From Candidatus Aenigmatarchaeota archaeon (GTDB lineage Archaea > Aenigmatarchaeota > Aenigmatarchaeia > PWEA01 > JACQIF01), in the NCBI GenBank assembly GCA_016432325.1, contig CP066684.1:1-64000 (forward strand): 64,000 nt of DNA, written 5' to 3'. Below the pieces are notes generated by a model. That model worked only from the letters and a program-made list of their open reading frames with translations, did no database searches and was not told the origin of the DNA. A program made the translations under genes and the position numbers. Below are positions 17,153 through 25,640 of this stretch, piece after piece (the first letter of the stretch is position 1; the number at the start of each line of letters is the position of its first letter).

Positions 17153-17425
17153 TCATTTTGCCTTGCGCTTCGGCTTGGATTCAGCTGAACCGGACAGCGC
17201 CACAACAGCTACGTTGAAGGGCTTTCCATATATAACCCCAAGTTCGCGCGAATCGCCTTCGAAGCTCTCCACGTTCGCACCGGCCTTCTGCAGTTCGGCC
17301 ACGTACGCGGCCGGACAGTTCTGCGCCGTCACGACAGTGCGTGCGCCTGCGGCGACGGCGCGCTTCGCGGCCCTGAAGCCGAGAACGACAGACCCCTTGT
17401 GAGCGACAAGCGCGGCGCGATCCAT
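17153..17425 (-). CDS. rpl30e: Ribosomal protein eL30
   Basis: 90 residues from MDRAALVAHKGS; the ATG overlaps the rpoA'' stop (ATGA). The L7Ae/L30e pattern is seen (GSVVLGFRAAKRAVAAGA, TAQNCPAAYVAEL). A Lys/Arg tail ends the protein. Large-subunit protein in its canonical place between rpoA'' and nusA. Confidence 0.9.
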   Translation of the reverse strand: MDRAALVAHKGSVVLGFRAAKRAVAAGARTVVTAQNCPAAYVAELQKAGANVESFEGDSRELGVIYGKPFNVAVVALSGSAESKPKRKAK

Positions 17426-18582
17426 CACTTGACACCCTTCTTCGTTTTGGTCTTCGAGAACACCAGATCGCACATTCCTGTTCCGACAGGAGCGACCTGG
17501 TTTATCATGACGTTCTCTATTATCGAGTCCAGTTCGTCAGTCTCCCCCTCGACTGCCGCGTCCATAAGCGTCGTCACTGTGGTCTCGAAGTTCGCGCGCG
17601 CCAGCACAGAGCCCTTTTCTCCGGCGACTCCGTAGCGGCCGACGGGCTTGATGCTGCCGTCGGCGCACATCACGTCGGCTACGAGCAGGAGGTGCCTTAT
17701 GTCGACGTCCAGCCCCTGTTCGCTCAGCGTCTTGTCCGCCTCGCGGATTATCGCGTTGCGCGCCGCCTCAATTCCCAGCACTTTCTCAACCTCGCGGATA
17801 TCGTTGCATACTGTCCTGTGGCGGTCGACGCCTGGCATCGCGAGAATCTTCTTGAGGTTTGAACCTATGGTGAATATGAACCAGCTTCCCTTGTCGTCCT
17901 TGCGAACGACGACCTGTCCGATGCCCTTCAGGCCGCTTATCTGCGTGTTGAGTATGCGCACCTTTCTCTTTTGCAGGTCGCGCACGCTGAGCTCTTTCTT
18001 CGGTATGAACACAAGCGTGTCGGTGTCGAACTCGACGTTGAGATCGCGCGCGTTCTTGCGCACCGACTTCACAAGGTCGTCGCCTGTAATACCGAGACGG
18101 CCGAGGTCTTCGGCCTTTACCTTGATGTTCAGGCGGGAGTTCACGAGGTCTATGCTGTCTTCGACGGCTATGTTGTGAAGAACGGACTCCTTGATGCGCG
18201 AAGCGAGATCTGTCGCGGCCTCTTTCGTGTTGTGTTCCTCGTCCATGTATATCTCCATCGTTGGAGTGGAAGGCGTTCGGCGGGCGTCCACGATTTCGAT
18301 GAGCCTCGGCAGTCCGAGAGTCACTTCACGGCCCGCGGCGCCGACGAAGTGATAAACGCGCATGGTCATCTGCGTTGCGGGTTCTGATATGGACTGCGCG
18401 GCGATGACGCCTATGGCTTCGCAAGGCTCGTACTTGGCGTCTTCGTATATCTCGACCACCTTCGCTATGACGGCCTCTGCCTTCTTGCGGTCCGGCCTGT
18501 GCTTCTCGAGGCTCTGGACGAGGCGCTCCTTGAGGCTCTCCGGCATGTCCAAATCGCGAACGATCTCTCTGTAATCAACCAT
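17425..18582 (-). CDS. rpoA2: RNA polymerase subunit A'' (Rpo1C)
   Basis: 385 residues, usual size for the split C-terminal part of the largest subunit. It shows AIGVIAAQSISEPATQMTMRVYHFVGAAGREVTLGLPRL (trigger loop/bridge region, given here only as family recognition) and ARANFETTVTTLMDAAVEGETDEL near the end. It follows the B'-A' fusion gene by three bases, so A' and A'' remain separate proteins even though A' is fused to B'. Confidence 0.95.
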   Translation of the reverse strand: MVDYREIVRDLDMPESLKERLVQSLEKHRPDRKKAEAVIAKVVEIYEDAKYEPCEAIGVIAAQSISEPATQMTMRVYHFVGAAGREVTLGLPRLIEIVDARRTPSTPTMEIYMDEEHNTKEAATDLASRIKESVLHNIAVEDSIDLVNSRLNIKVKAEDLGRLGITGDDLVKSVRKNARDLNVEFDTDTLVFIPKKELSVRDLQKRKVRILNTQISGLKGIGQVVVRKDDKGSWFIFTIGSNLKKILAMPGVDRHRTVCNDIREVEKVLGIEAARNAIIREADKTLSEQGLDVDIRHLLLVADVMCADGSIKPVGRYGVAGEKGSVLARANFETTVTTLMDAAVEGETDELDSIIENVMINQVAPVGTGMCDLVFSKTKTKKGVK

Positions 18583-18585
18583 AAC

Positions 18586-21500
18586 TTACTCCTCCTTCGG
18601 GCCGCTTTCGACAACGGACTCCACGATGCCTTCGACGTCTATGGTTCCCCATTCGCTCTTCGAGGGGTCTATCGCGTCTTCGGAAGGCACGAACTGCACT
18701 ATCGCCTTGCGGTCGTCGCGTATCGTGCCGTCGTACTCTATCTTGAGGTCCTGAAGCGCGTTCACGAGGCGGCGTTCCATGTATCCCGAATTGCGCGTTC
18801 GCAACGACTTGTCCATCAAGCCTTCTCGGCCGTTCATGGCGTTGAAGAAGAACTCGAACGGGTTGAGGCCGTCCTTGAAGGAGGCGGCGATGAAGCCGTG
18901 GTCCCTGGGGCCGAGGTCGTCCTTCTGGAAGTGCGAAAGCGTGCGCCCCCTGTAGCCGCGGTGTATCCTGTCTCCTTGCAGCGTCATCTGCCCTATCAGG
19001 CCGCCGAGTTGCGTGATATTGACCATGCTGCCGCGCGCGCCTGAGAGGGCCATCGCAACGATGTCGTTCTCCGGCAGGTCCGCGGCGACCACCTTGCTCG
19101 CGTTTTCCAGAGCCTCTCCGAGAACGCGCATCACGTGCGCCTCCAGGCTTTCCTTCACGGTCAATCCCGGCACTATCTCCATCTTGCCGGCCTTGTAGTC
19201 CTTGAGCACCTTCGCGCACTCTTCGTCGGACGTGTTGACTATCGCGGTTATCTTCCTGCGGGCCGCGGGCGTTATGTCAAGGTCCGACGTGCTTGCCGTG
19301 AAGCCGCGGAAACTGAGATATTCGACGCCGAGATTCGACACGCGGTCGAGGAATGTCTTTGCGGCCTCGCTGCCGTACAGTTTGTCTATCCTGTCGAGCA
19401 ACAGCCCCTTTTCCCCGCCGACGGACTTGGCGTCGACTATGCCCTGGACGAGCGCGCCGTCCTTTATCACGACAGTGGCGTCCTCGTTCTGCGGGCTGCG
19501 CGCGTAGAGCGTGTTGTTGAAGCGCATGTTGAGGTCCTTCGGGAGCACGCGAGAGAACAGCTCCTTGCCCGTCACGTCGCGGTCCACGAACTCTTCTATT
19601 TCGAGGTTGGCGAGTATCTGGTTGGCGACCTCTCTGGGCACGACGGTTCCTTTCTTCGTGAGCACGTAGAGTCCTGACAGGTGGTCCTGTATGCATCCTA
19701 TTATCGGTCCTCCGAAGCGCGGGCTGCGGATGTGTTTCTGCACGAGCATCAGCATCTCGGCCTCTGTGCGGGCCTCCTCCGTCTGCGGTACGTGCAGGTT
19801 CATCTCGTCGCCGTCAAAGTCGGCGTTGTAAGGGGCGCAGGCGCACAGGTTGAGGCGGAAGGTGCGGCCGGGCATGATTCGCACGCGGTGGGCCATTATG
19901 GACATGCGGTGCAGGGACGGTTGGCGGTTGAACAGCACGACGTCGCCGTCCCTCAGGTGGCGCTCCACTGTGTATCCGACTTCTATCTCTTCCGTGATCT
20001 CGTCCTTGTTTTCGTTGGTGATCTTCTTCTTTCTGCCGTCGGGCCTTACTATGTAGTTCGCGCCGTCCAGTTCGTCCGGGCCGCGCTTGGCGTATGCCTT
20101 CAGCGACGCCACGTTCGATTCGTTGACCTTGACAGGGATTGTCAGTTCTTTGGCCACTTCGACAGGCACTCCGACCTGGTCTATGCTGAGCTTGGAGTCC
20201 GGAGATATGACCGTACGGGAAGAGAAGTTCACGCGCTTGCCCGTGAGATTGTTGCGGAAACGCCCTTCCTTGCCCTTAAGCCTCTGCGTTATCGTGCGCA
20301 ACGCGCGGCCGGAGCGGTGGCGCGCGGGCGGAACGCCTGACAGGTCGTTGTCGAAGTATGTCGAAACGTGGTACTGCAGGAGCTCGTGGAGGTCTTCCAC
20401 TATGAAGTCTGGCGCGCCTATGGAGATGTTGTCGCGCAGCCTCTGGTTGATGCGCACGATGTCGACGAGCTTGTGCGTCAGGTCGTCTTCGGAACGTTCT
20501 CCGGTTTCCAGGGTTATCGACGGGCGCATGGTCGTCGGCGGTATCGGCATGAGCGTTATAACCATCCATTCCGGCCTGCCCCCGCGGATGCCGAGCTTCT
20601 GCGCGTCCTCGTCCGGGATGCGTTCGAACCACTCGCGTATCTTGAGCGCGTTGAGAGGCTTGTTGTCCAGCGTGAACGTGTACGGCTTGCCGAGGCGTAT
20701 AGTTCCCTGCTTGGCGCCGCAGTGCTGGCACTTGTTTCTCTTGGACGCGACCACCTCGCCCACGGCCCCTTCGACGTCCTCGACGAAGCGCCTCGTGTCG
20801 AGGGCGCGTCCGCATACTTCGCATGTGGAACGCAGCAGTTTGTACAGCGTCTTGATGTAGCGCACGTGTATTATCGGGCGCGCGAGTTCGATGAAGCCGA
20901 AGTGCCCGAGGCACGTTCCGACGCCGCCTCCGCAGATGCGGCAACGCATGCCGGGATCTATGACGCCGAGTCTCGGGTCCATCACGCCGCCGTCTATCGG
21001 GTAGCCGTCGCGGTCGTAAAGCTCGGGCCTCGATATTTCGACGGTTCCTATCTTCCTGATGAGCGCCGACGATACGATGGAGAAGCTTATCGACTGTATC
21101 TTGTGCGGTTTCGAGGCCGTGACGTTGAGCCTTGGCAGGACCATCAGGGCCTTGAGTTCGTCGAGCATCAGCTTGAAGGCGTATGACATCTCGACGTCGG
21201 CGGTCTTGGAGGTCTTGCACTGCACGCAGTATACCTTGTTCTTGTTCCAGTCGTGTACGGCGATCAGCCCGCATTTTGTGCAGACCGGGATGGTGGCGGC
21301 GTCCGACGAGAAGCGTTCCTTGAGCAGCAACGACGCCCCGTGGGCGATGAGACAGTCCTTTTCCATTTCTCCGAAACGCAGACCGCCTTCGTTTGCGCGG
21401 CCTTCGGTCGGCTGCTTGGTCAGCAGGGCGACAGGACCGCGCGAGCGGGCGTGTATCTTGTTCGCGACCATGTGTTCGAGGCGCAAGTAGTATACGGAAC

Positions 21501-22902
21501 CGATAAATATCTCAGCTTCCATCAGCCTGCCTGTGCGGCCGTTGTACATCCTCTCCTTGCCGTCGCTCCTGAAGCCGAGCTTGCGCAGAAGAGCGCGTAT
21601 GTCATCCTCGCGTTCGCCGTTGAACATTGTGCCGTCCACGATCCTGCCGTCGAGGGCGCCTGCCTTGCCGCCTATCATCTCCAACAGCTGGCCGACCGTG
21701 AGACGCGACGGTATGGCGTGCGGGTTCATTATCACGTCAGGAGCGACCCCGTTCTCCGTGAAAGGCATGTCTTCCTCGGGTACGATGAGGCCGATGACTC
21801 CCTTTTGCCCGTGGCGCGACGCGAACTTGTCCCCTATCTCCGGTATCCTCTGTTCGCGGACCGTCAGCTTCACCATCTTGTTGCCGTCCTTGCTCTCGGT
21901 CAGGAGCACCTTGTCGACGACGCCCGTTTCCCCGTTGCGCATGGTGAGAGAGGTCTCGCGGCGGTTGTGTATGCCGGCCAGGAACTCGTCGCGGCCGAGG
22001 AAACGCAGAGGCGACGTCTTGCCGACCAGAACGTCCCCGCCAACGACGGCGCTTTCAGGCGATATGAGGCCGTCTTCCTCGAGAGGCCCGTACAATTTTT
22101 CGGACAGGTAGCCGCGCACGTCTTTCTCCGGTACTTTTATCTCATCAACCTGACCGCCGCCGTATCTCATCTCCTCCGTTTGGTATGTGCGGTAGAAGAA
22201 CGAACGGCCGAAGCCCCTTTCGACTGAGGCTTTGTTGACGATGACGGCGTCCTGCATGTTGTAGCCGTCGTATGATGCCAGAGCGATGACCACGTTCTGG
22301 CCTGCGGGGTGGCGGTCCAGCCCAAGTATGGGATACGTGGAGGTGCCGACGAGAGGGACCTGGGGATAGACGAGCGTGTTCGACTTCGTGTCGGTGCGCA
22401 TGTTGTAGTTGGACGCGTAGAGGCCCAGAGTCTGGCCTACCATCTTGGCGCCGAAGTTGACGCGGTCTCCGCGGTCATATTCTCCGTAGGGGATGACAGA
22501 CGACGAGACTCCGAGTATGACGAGCGGGTTCAGCTCGAGATGCGTGGTGCTCTTGTTGATGTCTTTCTCATAAAGCGCGACGATCGAGTTCTCCTCTTCT
22601 TCGGTGTCCAGGTACTCAATTACTCCTTCCTTGATGAGGTCGTCCCACACGGCCTTGCCTTTCTTCACGTCCTCGACGTGACTCTTGGTCAGCAGGGACT
22701 TGCCGTTCTCCACCACGACGAGAGGCCTGCGAACGCGGCCGCCGTCGGTGTTGATGCGGACTTCGTCCGAAACCTCATCGTAACCGACGTTGACGTGGTG
22801 CGTGACAGAGCCGGCGCGCCTCTTCTGCCTTATGAATCCGGCGAAGTCCAGCGGGCGCTCTGTGGTTCCTATCAGCGCGCCGTTGAGCAATATGTTGGCC
22901 AT
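18586..22902 (-). CDS. RNA polymerase B'-A' fusion (Rpo2C + Rpo1N)
   Basis: One open frame of 1438 residues. Residues 1 to about 595 are the C-terminal half of subunit B (GSVTHHVNVG, YDGYNMQDAVIVNKASVERG, SRHGQKGVIG, zinc pair CTKC/CVQC, end AYKLML-like DELKALMVLPRLNV). From about 598 the sequence is subunit A' (HKIQSISFSIVSSALIRKIG, DGYPIDGGVMDPRLGVIDPG, zinc cysteines, NADFDGDEMNLH at about 1026-1037). The join (NVTASKPHK, near 21115) has no stop, no linker and no start codon exactly at the junction, although an ATG lies about seven codons upstream. Each half has near-normal length and intact motifs, so this looks like a working fusion. The N-terminal half of B is the next gene upstream, A'' the next downstream. 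Confidence 0.95.
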   Translation of the reverse strand: MANILLNGALIGTTERPLDFAGFIRQKRRAGSVTHHVNVGYDEVSDEVRINTDGGRVRRPLVVVENGKSLLTKSHVEDVKKGKAVWDDLIKEGVIEYLDTEEEENSIVALYEKDINKSTTHLELNPLVILGVSSSVIPYGEYDRGDRVNFGAKMVGQTLGLYASNYNMRTDTKSNTLVYPQVPLVGTSTYPILGLDRHPAGQNVVIALASYDGYNMQDAVIVNKASVERGFGRSFFYRTYQTEEMRYGGGQVDEIKVPEKDVRGYLSEKLYGPLEEDGLISPESAVVGGDVLVGKTSPLRFLGRDEFLAGIHNRRETSLTMRNGETGVVDKVLLTESKDGNKMVKLTVREQRIPEIGDKFASRHGQKGVIGLIVPEEDMPFTENGVAPDVIMNPHAIPSRLTVGQLLEMIGGKAGALDGRIVDGTMFNGEREDDIRALLRKLGFRSDGKERMYNGRTGRLMEAEIFIGSVYYLRLEHMVANKIHARSRGPVALLTKQPTEGRANEGGLRFGEMEKDCLIAHGASLLLKERFSSDAATIPVCTKCGLIAVHDWNKNKVYCVQCKTSKTADVEMSYAFKLMLDELKALMVLPRLNVTASKPHKIQSISFSIVSSALIRKIGTVEISRPELYDRDGYPIDGGVMDPRLGVIDPGMRCRICGGGVGTCLGHFGFIELARPIIHVRYIKTLYKLLRSTCEVCGRALDTRRFVEDVEGAVGEVVASKRNKCQHCGAKQGTIRLGKPYTFTLDNKPLNALKIREWFERIPDEDAQKLGIRGGRPEWMVITLMPIPPTTMRPSITLETGERSEDDLTHKLVDIVRINQRLRDNISIGAPDFIVEDLHELLQYHVSTYFDNDLSGVPPARHRSGRALRTITQRLKGKEGRFRNNLTGKRVNFSSRTVISPDSKLSIDQVGVPVEVAKELTIPVKVNESNVASLKAYAKRGPDELDGANYIVRPDGRKKKITNENKDEITEEIEVGYTVERHLRDGDVVLFNRQPSLHRMSIMAHRVRIMPGRTFRLNLCACAPYNADFDGDEMNLHVPQTEEARTEAEMLMLVQKHIRSPRFGGPIIGCIQDHLSGLYVLTKKGTVVPREVANQILANLEIEEFVDRDVTGKELFSRVLPKDLNMRFNNTLYARSPQNEDATVVIKDGALVQGIVDAKSVGGEKGLLLDRIDKLYGSEAAKTFLDRVSNLGVEYLSFRGFTASTSDLDITPAARRKITAIVNTSDEECAKVLKDYKAGKMEIVPGLTVKESLEAHVMRVLGEALENASKVVAADLPENDIVAMALSGARGSMVNITQLGGLIGQMTLQGDRIHRGYRGRTLSHFQKDDLGPRDHGFIAASFKDGLNPFEFFFNAMNGREGLMDKSLRTRNSGYMERRLVNALQDLKIEYDGTIRDDRKAIVQFVPSEDAIDPSKSEWGTIDVEGIVESVVESGPKEE

Positions 22903-22912
22903 AGATACGCAC

Positions 22913-24391
22913 CTACTTCAGTTTGGACTGTATCGCGTCCACGAGTTTCTTGACTTCCTCATCCTTCGCGCCTGTGCTTATCTCAGCCATCAGCGAGAGG
23001 TACTTGCGCAGACCTATCGTCGGGCCTTCAGGAGTTTCCGAAGGATCGAGACGCCCCCAGTGTGTCGCGTGCAGTTCGCGCGCCGCGAAATGCTCTTGCG
23101 TCGTGGAGAGCGGGGAGATGACGTTTCTCAGGTGAGCGACGGAACGCGTGAAGTTTGCGCGTTCGAGACGCTGGGCGACTCCTGAACGGCCGCCTATCCA
23201 CACGCCCGTTGCCATGGAAGAGCGGATCTGGTTGGTCATGACAGTCGATTCGACTACGGTCGATACTGAAGGAACCTTGCCGCGCTTGGCGATTTTCTGG
23301 TAGTTGTAGTTGATGCGGGCGATGAGACCCCACTTGCCCAGCAGGATTCCACGCACGAGCATTTCGAGAAGGTCTCCGGACGTCTTGAGGCGCTTGTTTC
23401 CATAATGGTCTATGTCGTCCTCCTCTATCTCGCCCCTGGCGAGCTGCATGAGCTTGAGGGACATGCGGCCGAGGTAGAGAGCCTTCTTCTTTCTCAGGGA
23501 GCGGTCCTGCCCGATGTGCGGGAGGAGGTAGCGGTCCAGAACCTGTTCCGACTTCTCGTGCTTCTGTTCCTTCTGTGAGAGCTTCATCTTCTTGCTGATG
23601 TATTCCAGCGCGTCCTCGGACGTGGTGACGTCGGCCTCGTAGAGGTTTGAGTATATCTCTTCGATGTATTTTTCCTCGGACGTTATCGCTTCTATTATTT
23701 CCTTGTCGCTCTCAAGCCCGAGAGCGCGCATCAGAACGACTATGGGAAGGTCCTTGATGTTTGCGACGCTCGAGACTACTATCAAGCCGTCCGCCTTGCG
23801 CATGAGCATGTGCCTCTGCGCCCAGCCGCGGCTCTCGCTGTTGATGCGCATCGTCGCGACGTCCTCTTTCATTTCGAGAATCGGTTTGTTGGGCGCCACC
23901 TCTTCGATAAGGACCAGCGCCTTCTCCGTGCCGTTGACTATGAAATAGCCGCCCGGGTCGTCCGGATCCTCTCCGGCCTTCACGAGATCCTCTTCCTTCA
24001 TTCCGGCCAGAGGGCAGAGGACGCTCTTGAGCATTATTGGAATCTCTCCGATCTTGACTTCGCTCGTGGTCTGCTCGACCCCTCCTACGATGGGAGTCAT
24101 CTCGAGGAACACGGGAGCCGAGTAGGTCAGGTCGCGCAGCCTCGCTTCCATCGGCAGTATTTCGCGCATCGAACCGTCGGCCTCTTTCACCGACGGCTTG
24201 CCGAAGCGGACTTCTCCGAGCTTGACGCGGAAGTTGGCCAGCCTTTCGCTTTCCGGGGTTATCTCCCCGATTTCGTCGACGATTCTCTGGAAGCGCGATT
24301 TGACAAACACGTTGAAGCTGTCTATCTGGAACCTGACGAGCCCGCGGCTCTTCACGAACGATCCGAGCAGATGTTCAAAATCACTCGCCAT
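22913..24391 (-). CDS. rpoB2: RNA polymerase subunit B'' (Rpo2N)
   Basis: 492 residues from MASDFEHLLGSFVKSR. It is the N-terminal half of subunit B: lobe and protrusion domains, GYFIVNGTEKALVLIEEVAPN, and the end motif RELHATHWGRLDPSETPEGPTIGL. The split between B'' and B' is the position known from methanogens and haloarchaea. Ten bases separate it from the B'-A' gene; its start overlaps the rpoH stop by 11 bases. Confidence 0.96.
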   Translation of the reverse strand: MASDFEHLLGSFVKSRGLVRFQIDSFNVFVKSRFQRIVDEIGEITPESERLANFRVKLGEVRFGKPSVKEADGSMREILPMEARLRDLTYSAPVFLEMTPIVGGVEQTTSEVKIGEIPIMLKSVLCPLAGMKEEDLVKAGEDPDDPGGYFIVNGTEKALVLIEEVAPNKPILEMKEDVATMRINSESRGWAQRHMLMRKADGLIVVSSVANIKDLPIVVLMRALGLESDKEIIEAITSEEKYIEEIYSNLYEADVTTSEDALEYISKKMKLSQKEQKHEKSEQVLDRYLLPHIGQDRSLRKKKALYLGRMSLKLMQLARGEIEEDDIDHYGNKRLKTSGDLLEMLVRGILLGKWGLIARINYNYQKIAKRGKVPSVSTVVESTVMTNQIRSSMATGVWIGGRSGVAQRLERANFTRSVAHLRNVISPLSTTQEHFAARELHATHWGRLDPSETPEGPTIGLRKYLSLMAEISTGAKDEEVKKLVDAIQSKLK

Positions 24392-24671
24392 GCGATACAC
24401 CCACAACGTATCTGTAGTAGACCGTCTTCCCCGCGGTCTGGCTCTTGCGCATTATCCTCACGACGTCTCCTGCCTTAGCTCCGATTTCCTTGGCCGCGGG
24501 ATCGTTTGCCGATATTTTTGGAAGCTGCTGTTCGCTGACGTTGAACTTCTTCAGCAGGTCGGCCTTTTCTTCCTTGCCCATTATCTCGTGCTTCGGCACC
24601 ATCGAGTGTTCGGAGACGCGAATCTCCTTGTCCTCGTCGGCCGTTTCCTTTACCTTGGTCTTTGCTGCCAT
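24381..24671 (-). CDS. rpoH: RNA polymerase subunit H (Rpo5)
   Basis: 96 residues from MAAKTKVKETADED. The compact C-terminal Rpb5 domain is complete (HSMVPKHEIMGKEEKADLLKKFNV, QLPKISANDPAAKEIGAKAGDVVRIMR). The longer upstream reading runs through hairpin repeats and is not coding. First gene of the polymerase operon. Confidence 0.94.
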   Translation of the reverse strand: MAAKTKVKETADEDKEIRVSEHSMVPKHEIMGKEEKADLLKKFNVSEQQLPKISANDPAAKEIGAKAGDVVRIMRKSQTAGKTVYYRYVVGVSHGE

Positions 24672-24821
24672 ACCGAACACCATTTCTGATACGCTCGACC
24701 GACGAACTCCAATGGCGGTGCACGAGAAGCTTCGCTTCTCGGCATATGCCGAAAGCACGGCTTTCCGTGCAGCCTCTTGGAAAGACGCGCTTTCCAAACG
24801 CCCTTGCCTTGAATGTCATGG
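24672..24821. repeat. Cluster of hairpins between rpoH and tRNA-Lys
   Basis: Four palindromes in about 80 bases: CGAGAAGC-tt-GCTTCTCG, CGGCATATGCCG, GAAAGC-acg-GCTTTC with outer CACGG/CCGTG pairing, and TTGGAAAG-acgcg-CTTTCCAA. They lie where the leader of the polymerase operon should be and immediately after the 3' end of tRNA-Lys. They may be RNA processing or terminator structures, or the mobile hairpin elements seen elsewhere. Confidence 0.6.
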
Positions 24822-24932
24822 CGGGCCCGGTGGGATTCGAACCCACGGCGCTCCGGTTCCACCTTGCGGAAGATTGCTATCTTCCATTAGCCACTAAGAG
24901 CCGGATGCTCTACCAAACTGAGCTACGAGCCC
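24822..24932 (-). tRNA. tRNA-Lys(CTT) with 37-nt anticodon-loop intron
   Basis: Acceptor GGGCTCG pairs with CGGGCCC, discriminator G. D-arm GCTC/GAGC, anticodon stem TCCGG/CCGGA with loop CTCTTA | A, T-arm GTGGG TTCGAAT CCCAC. The anticodon CTT is at 24896-24898. A 37-nt intron (24858-24894) interrupts the loop at the canonical 37/38 site and folds on GGAAGAT/ATCTTCC. The mature tRNA would be 74 nt. Confidence 0.93.
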
Positions 24933-24938
24933 TGTTGG

Positions 24939-25037
24939 CGCCGCGATCGGGATTTGAACCCGAGTCAGAGCTGTGACAGAGCTCTATGCTTAGCCCAGTG
25001 TTTTCGAACACATGATAGGCCACTACACCATCGCGGC
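24939..25037 (-). tRNA. tRNA-Asp(GTC) with ~26-nt insertion before the anticodon stem
   Basis: Acceptor GCCGCGA/TCGCGGC is perfect, discriminator G73 is right for Asp, T-arm is TCGGG TTCAAAT CCCGA and the anticodon arm is GAGCT CTGTCAC AGCTC with GTC. Between the D-arm and the anticodon stem lie about 26 extra bases with a hairpin GTGTT-cga-AACAC. CAT repeats at both ends leave the splice point open by three bases; a D-loop placement (25 nt, between TGG repeats) is also possible. I could not draw a strict bulge-helix-bulge, so the site is non-canonical. Confidence 0.88.
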
Positions 25038-25094
25038 ACTGTTGACGCGATATGGAAAGCTCGGCTTTCCAAGCATCGCGGCACTGTTGACGCG
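25029..25094. repeat. 21-bp direct repeat flanking a hairpin at the tRNA-Asp 5' end
   Basis: The 21-base string CATCGCGGCACTGTTGACGCG, which includes the first bases of tRNA-Asp, occurs at 25029-25049 and again at 25074-25094. The 24 bases between hold a perfect palindrome, TGGAAAGC-tcg-GCTTTCCA. This is what insertion of a hairpin with duplication of the target would leave. Confidence 0.85.
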
Positions 25095-25282
25095 CACTAT
25101 CGTTGCGCGCTCCTCCACTTTTTGTGGAGAAGACTGATTGCTTCGTAGCACAGTTAAAACTAGAGCGAGATATCGAACTCATGCTGAACGGTGAGCTTAC
25201 CAAACTATCCAACCCCGGGGCCTCGATGACTATCAAAGTGCTGGAATTTGCATTCCAACATTACGGTCCGATGACCATAAGT
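25095..25282. other. Unassigned stretch in the RNA island
   Basis: No ORF is supported. There are tRNA-like fragments on the minus strand (a D-loop-like AGTTTGGTA and a T-loop-like TTCGAT) but no complete cloverleaf. A near repeat, CGATGACTATCAAAGTGC (25223) and CGATGACCATAAGTGC (25269), flanks the hairpin TGGAAT-ttgc-ATTCCA next to the 5S end. Could be a small RNA or a decayed tRNA. Confidence 0.35.
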
Positions 25283-25401
25283 GCTGACAGCGTCCTGACT
25301 TTCCCGTTGCATGCGCAACAGTACACGCCATATCGCTGAAGGGCTTAACTTCCAGGTTCGAAATGGAGACTGGGTGTTTCCCCTTCGCTTTGGCCGTCAG
25401 C
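25283..25401 (-). rRNA. rrf: 5S rRNA
   Basis: About 119 nt. On the minus strand it reads GCTGACGGCCAAAGCG at the 5' end, then the conserved CCATTTCGAACCTGGAAGTTAAGC block and ends CGCTGTCAGC. Helix I pairs GCTGAC with GTCAGC. It stands alone, with no 16S or 23S gene in this window, and the 3' side abuts a hairpin repeat. Confidence 0.92.
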
Positions 25402-25422
25402 GTCCTCTATGGTCTTAACAAG

Positions 25423-25433
25423 GCTTTTAAAGC
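25423..25433 (-). promoter_or_regulatory. TATA box of 5S rRNA
   Basis: GCTTTAAAAGC on the minus strand lies about 27 bp upstream of the 5S start, preceded by purine-rich CGAAA suitable for TFB. The sequence from 25434 to about 25609 shows no gene. Confidence 0.65.
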
Positions 25434-25640
25434 TTTCGGTGATTGTCGAACCGGCCTTTAACGCCACTTATGGGGCTTAATGGATTTGTTTAGAGGGCGC
25501 GTCTGCCGGAAAAAGGGCAAAAATAGGCTTCCAGGCGCGTAAGCGCCGCTTCATGAGAGTCCGCGGCTTCGCATCCTGACGTTCTTCAGTTCGACACTTA
25601 GCCCCGAATCTTTATATGCAGGAATGGACTGAATCTCGCC

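Noticed and set aside
18586-22902. B'-A' fusion as a frameshift or assembly artefact
   Set aside because: No base change is needed to keep the frame; both halves keep their conserved ends and the join is where the two proteins would meet. Reads should still be checked.
24672-24797. N-terminal extension of RpoH
   Set aside because: The frame crosses four palindromes, and Rpo5 in archaea begins close to the ATG at 24671.
25110-25282. Additional tRNA on the minus strand
   Set aside because: D-loop-like and T-loop-like strings occur, but no acceptor stem or anticodon arm pairs with them, even allowing introns.
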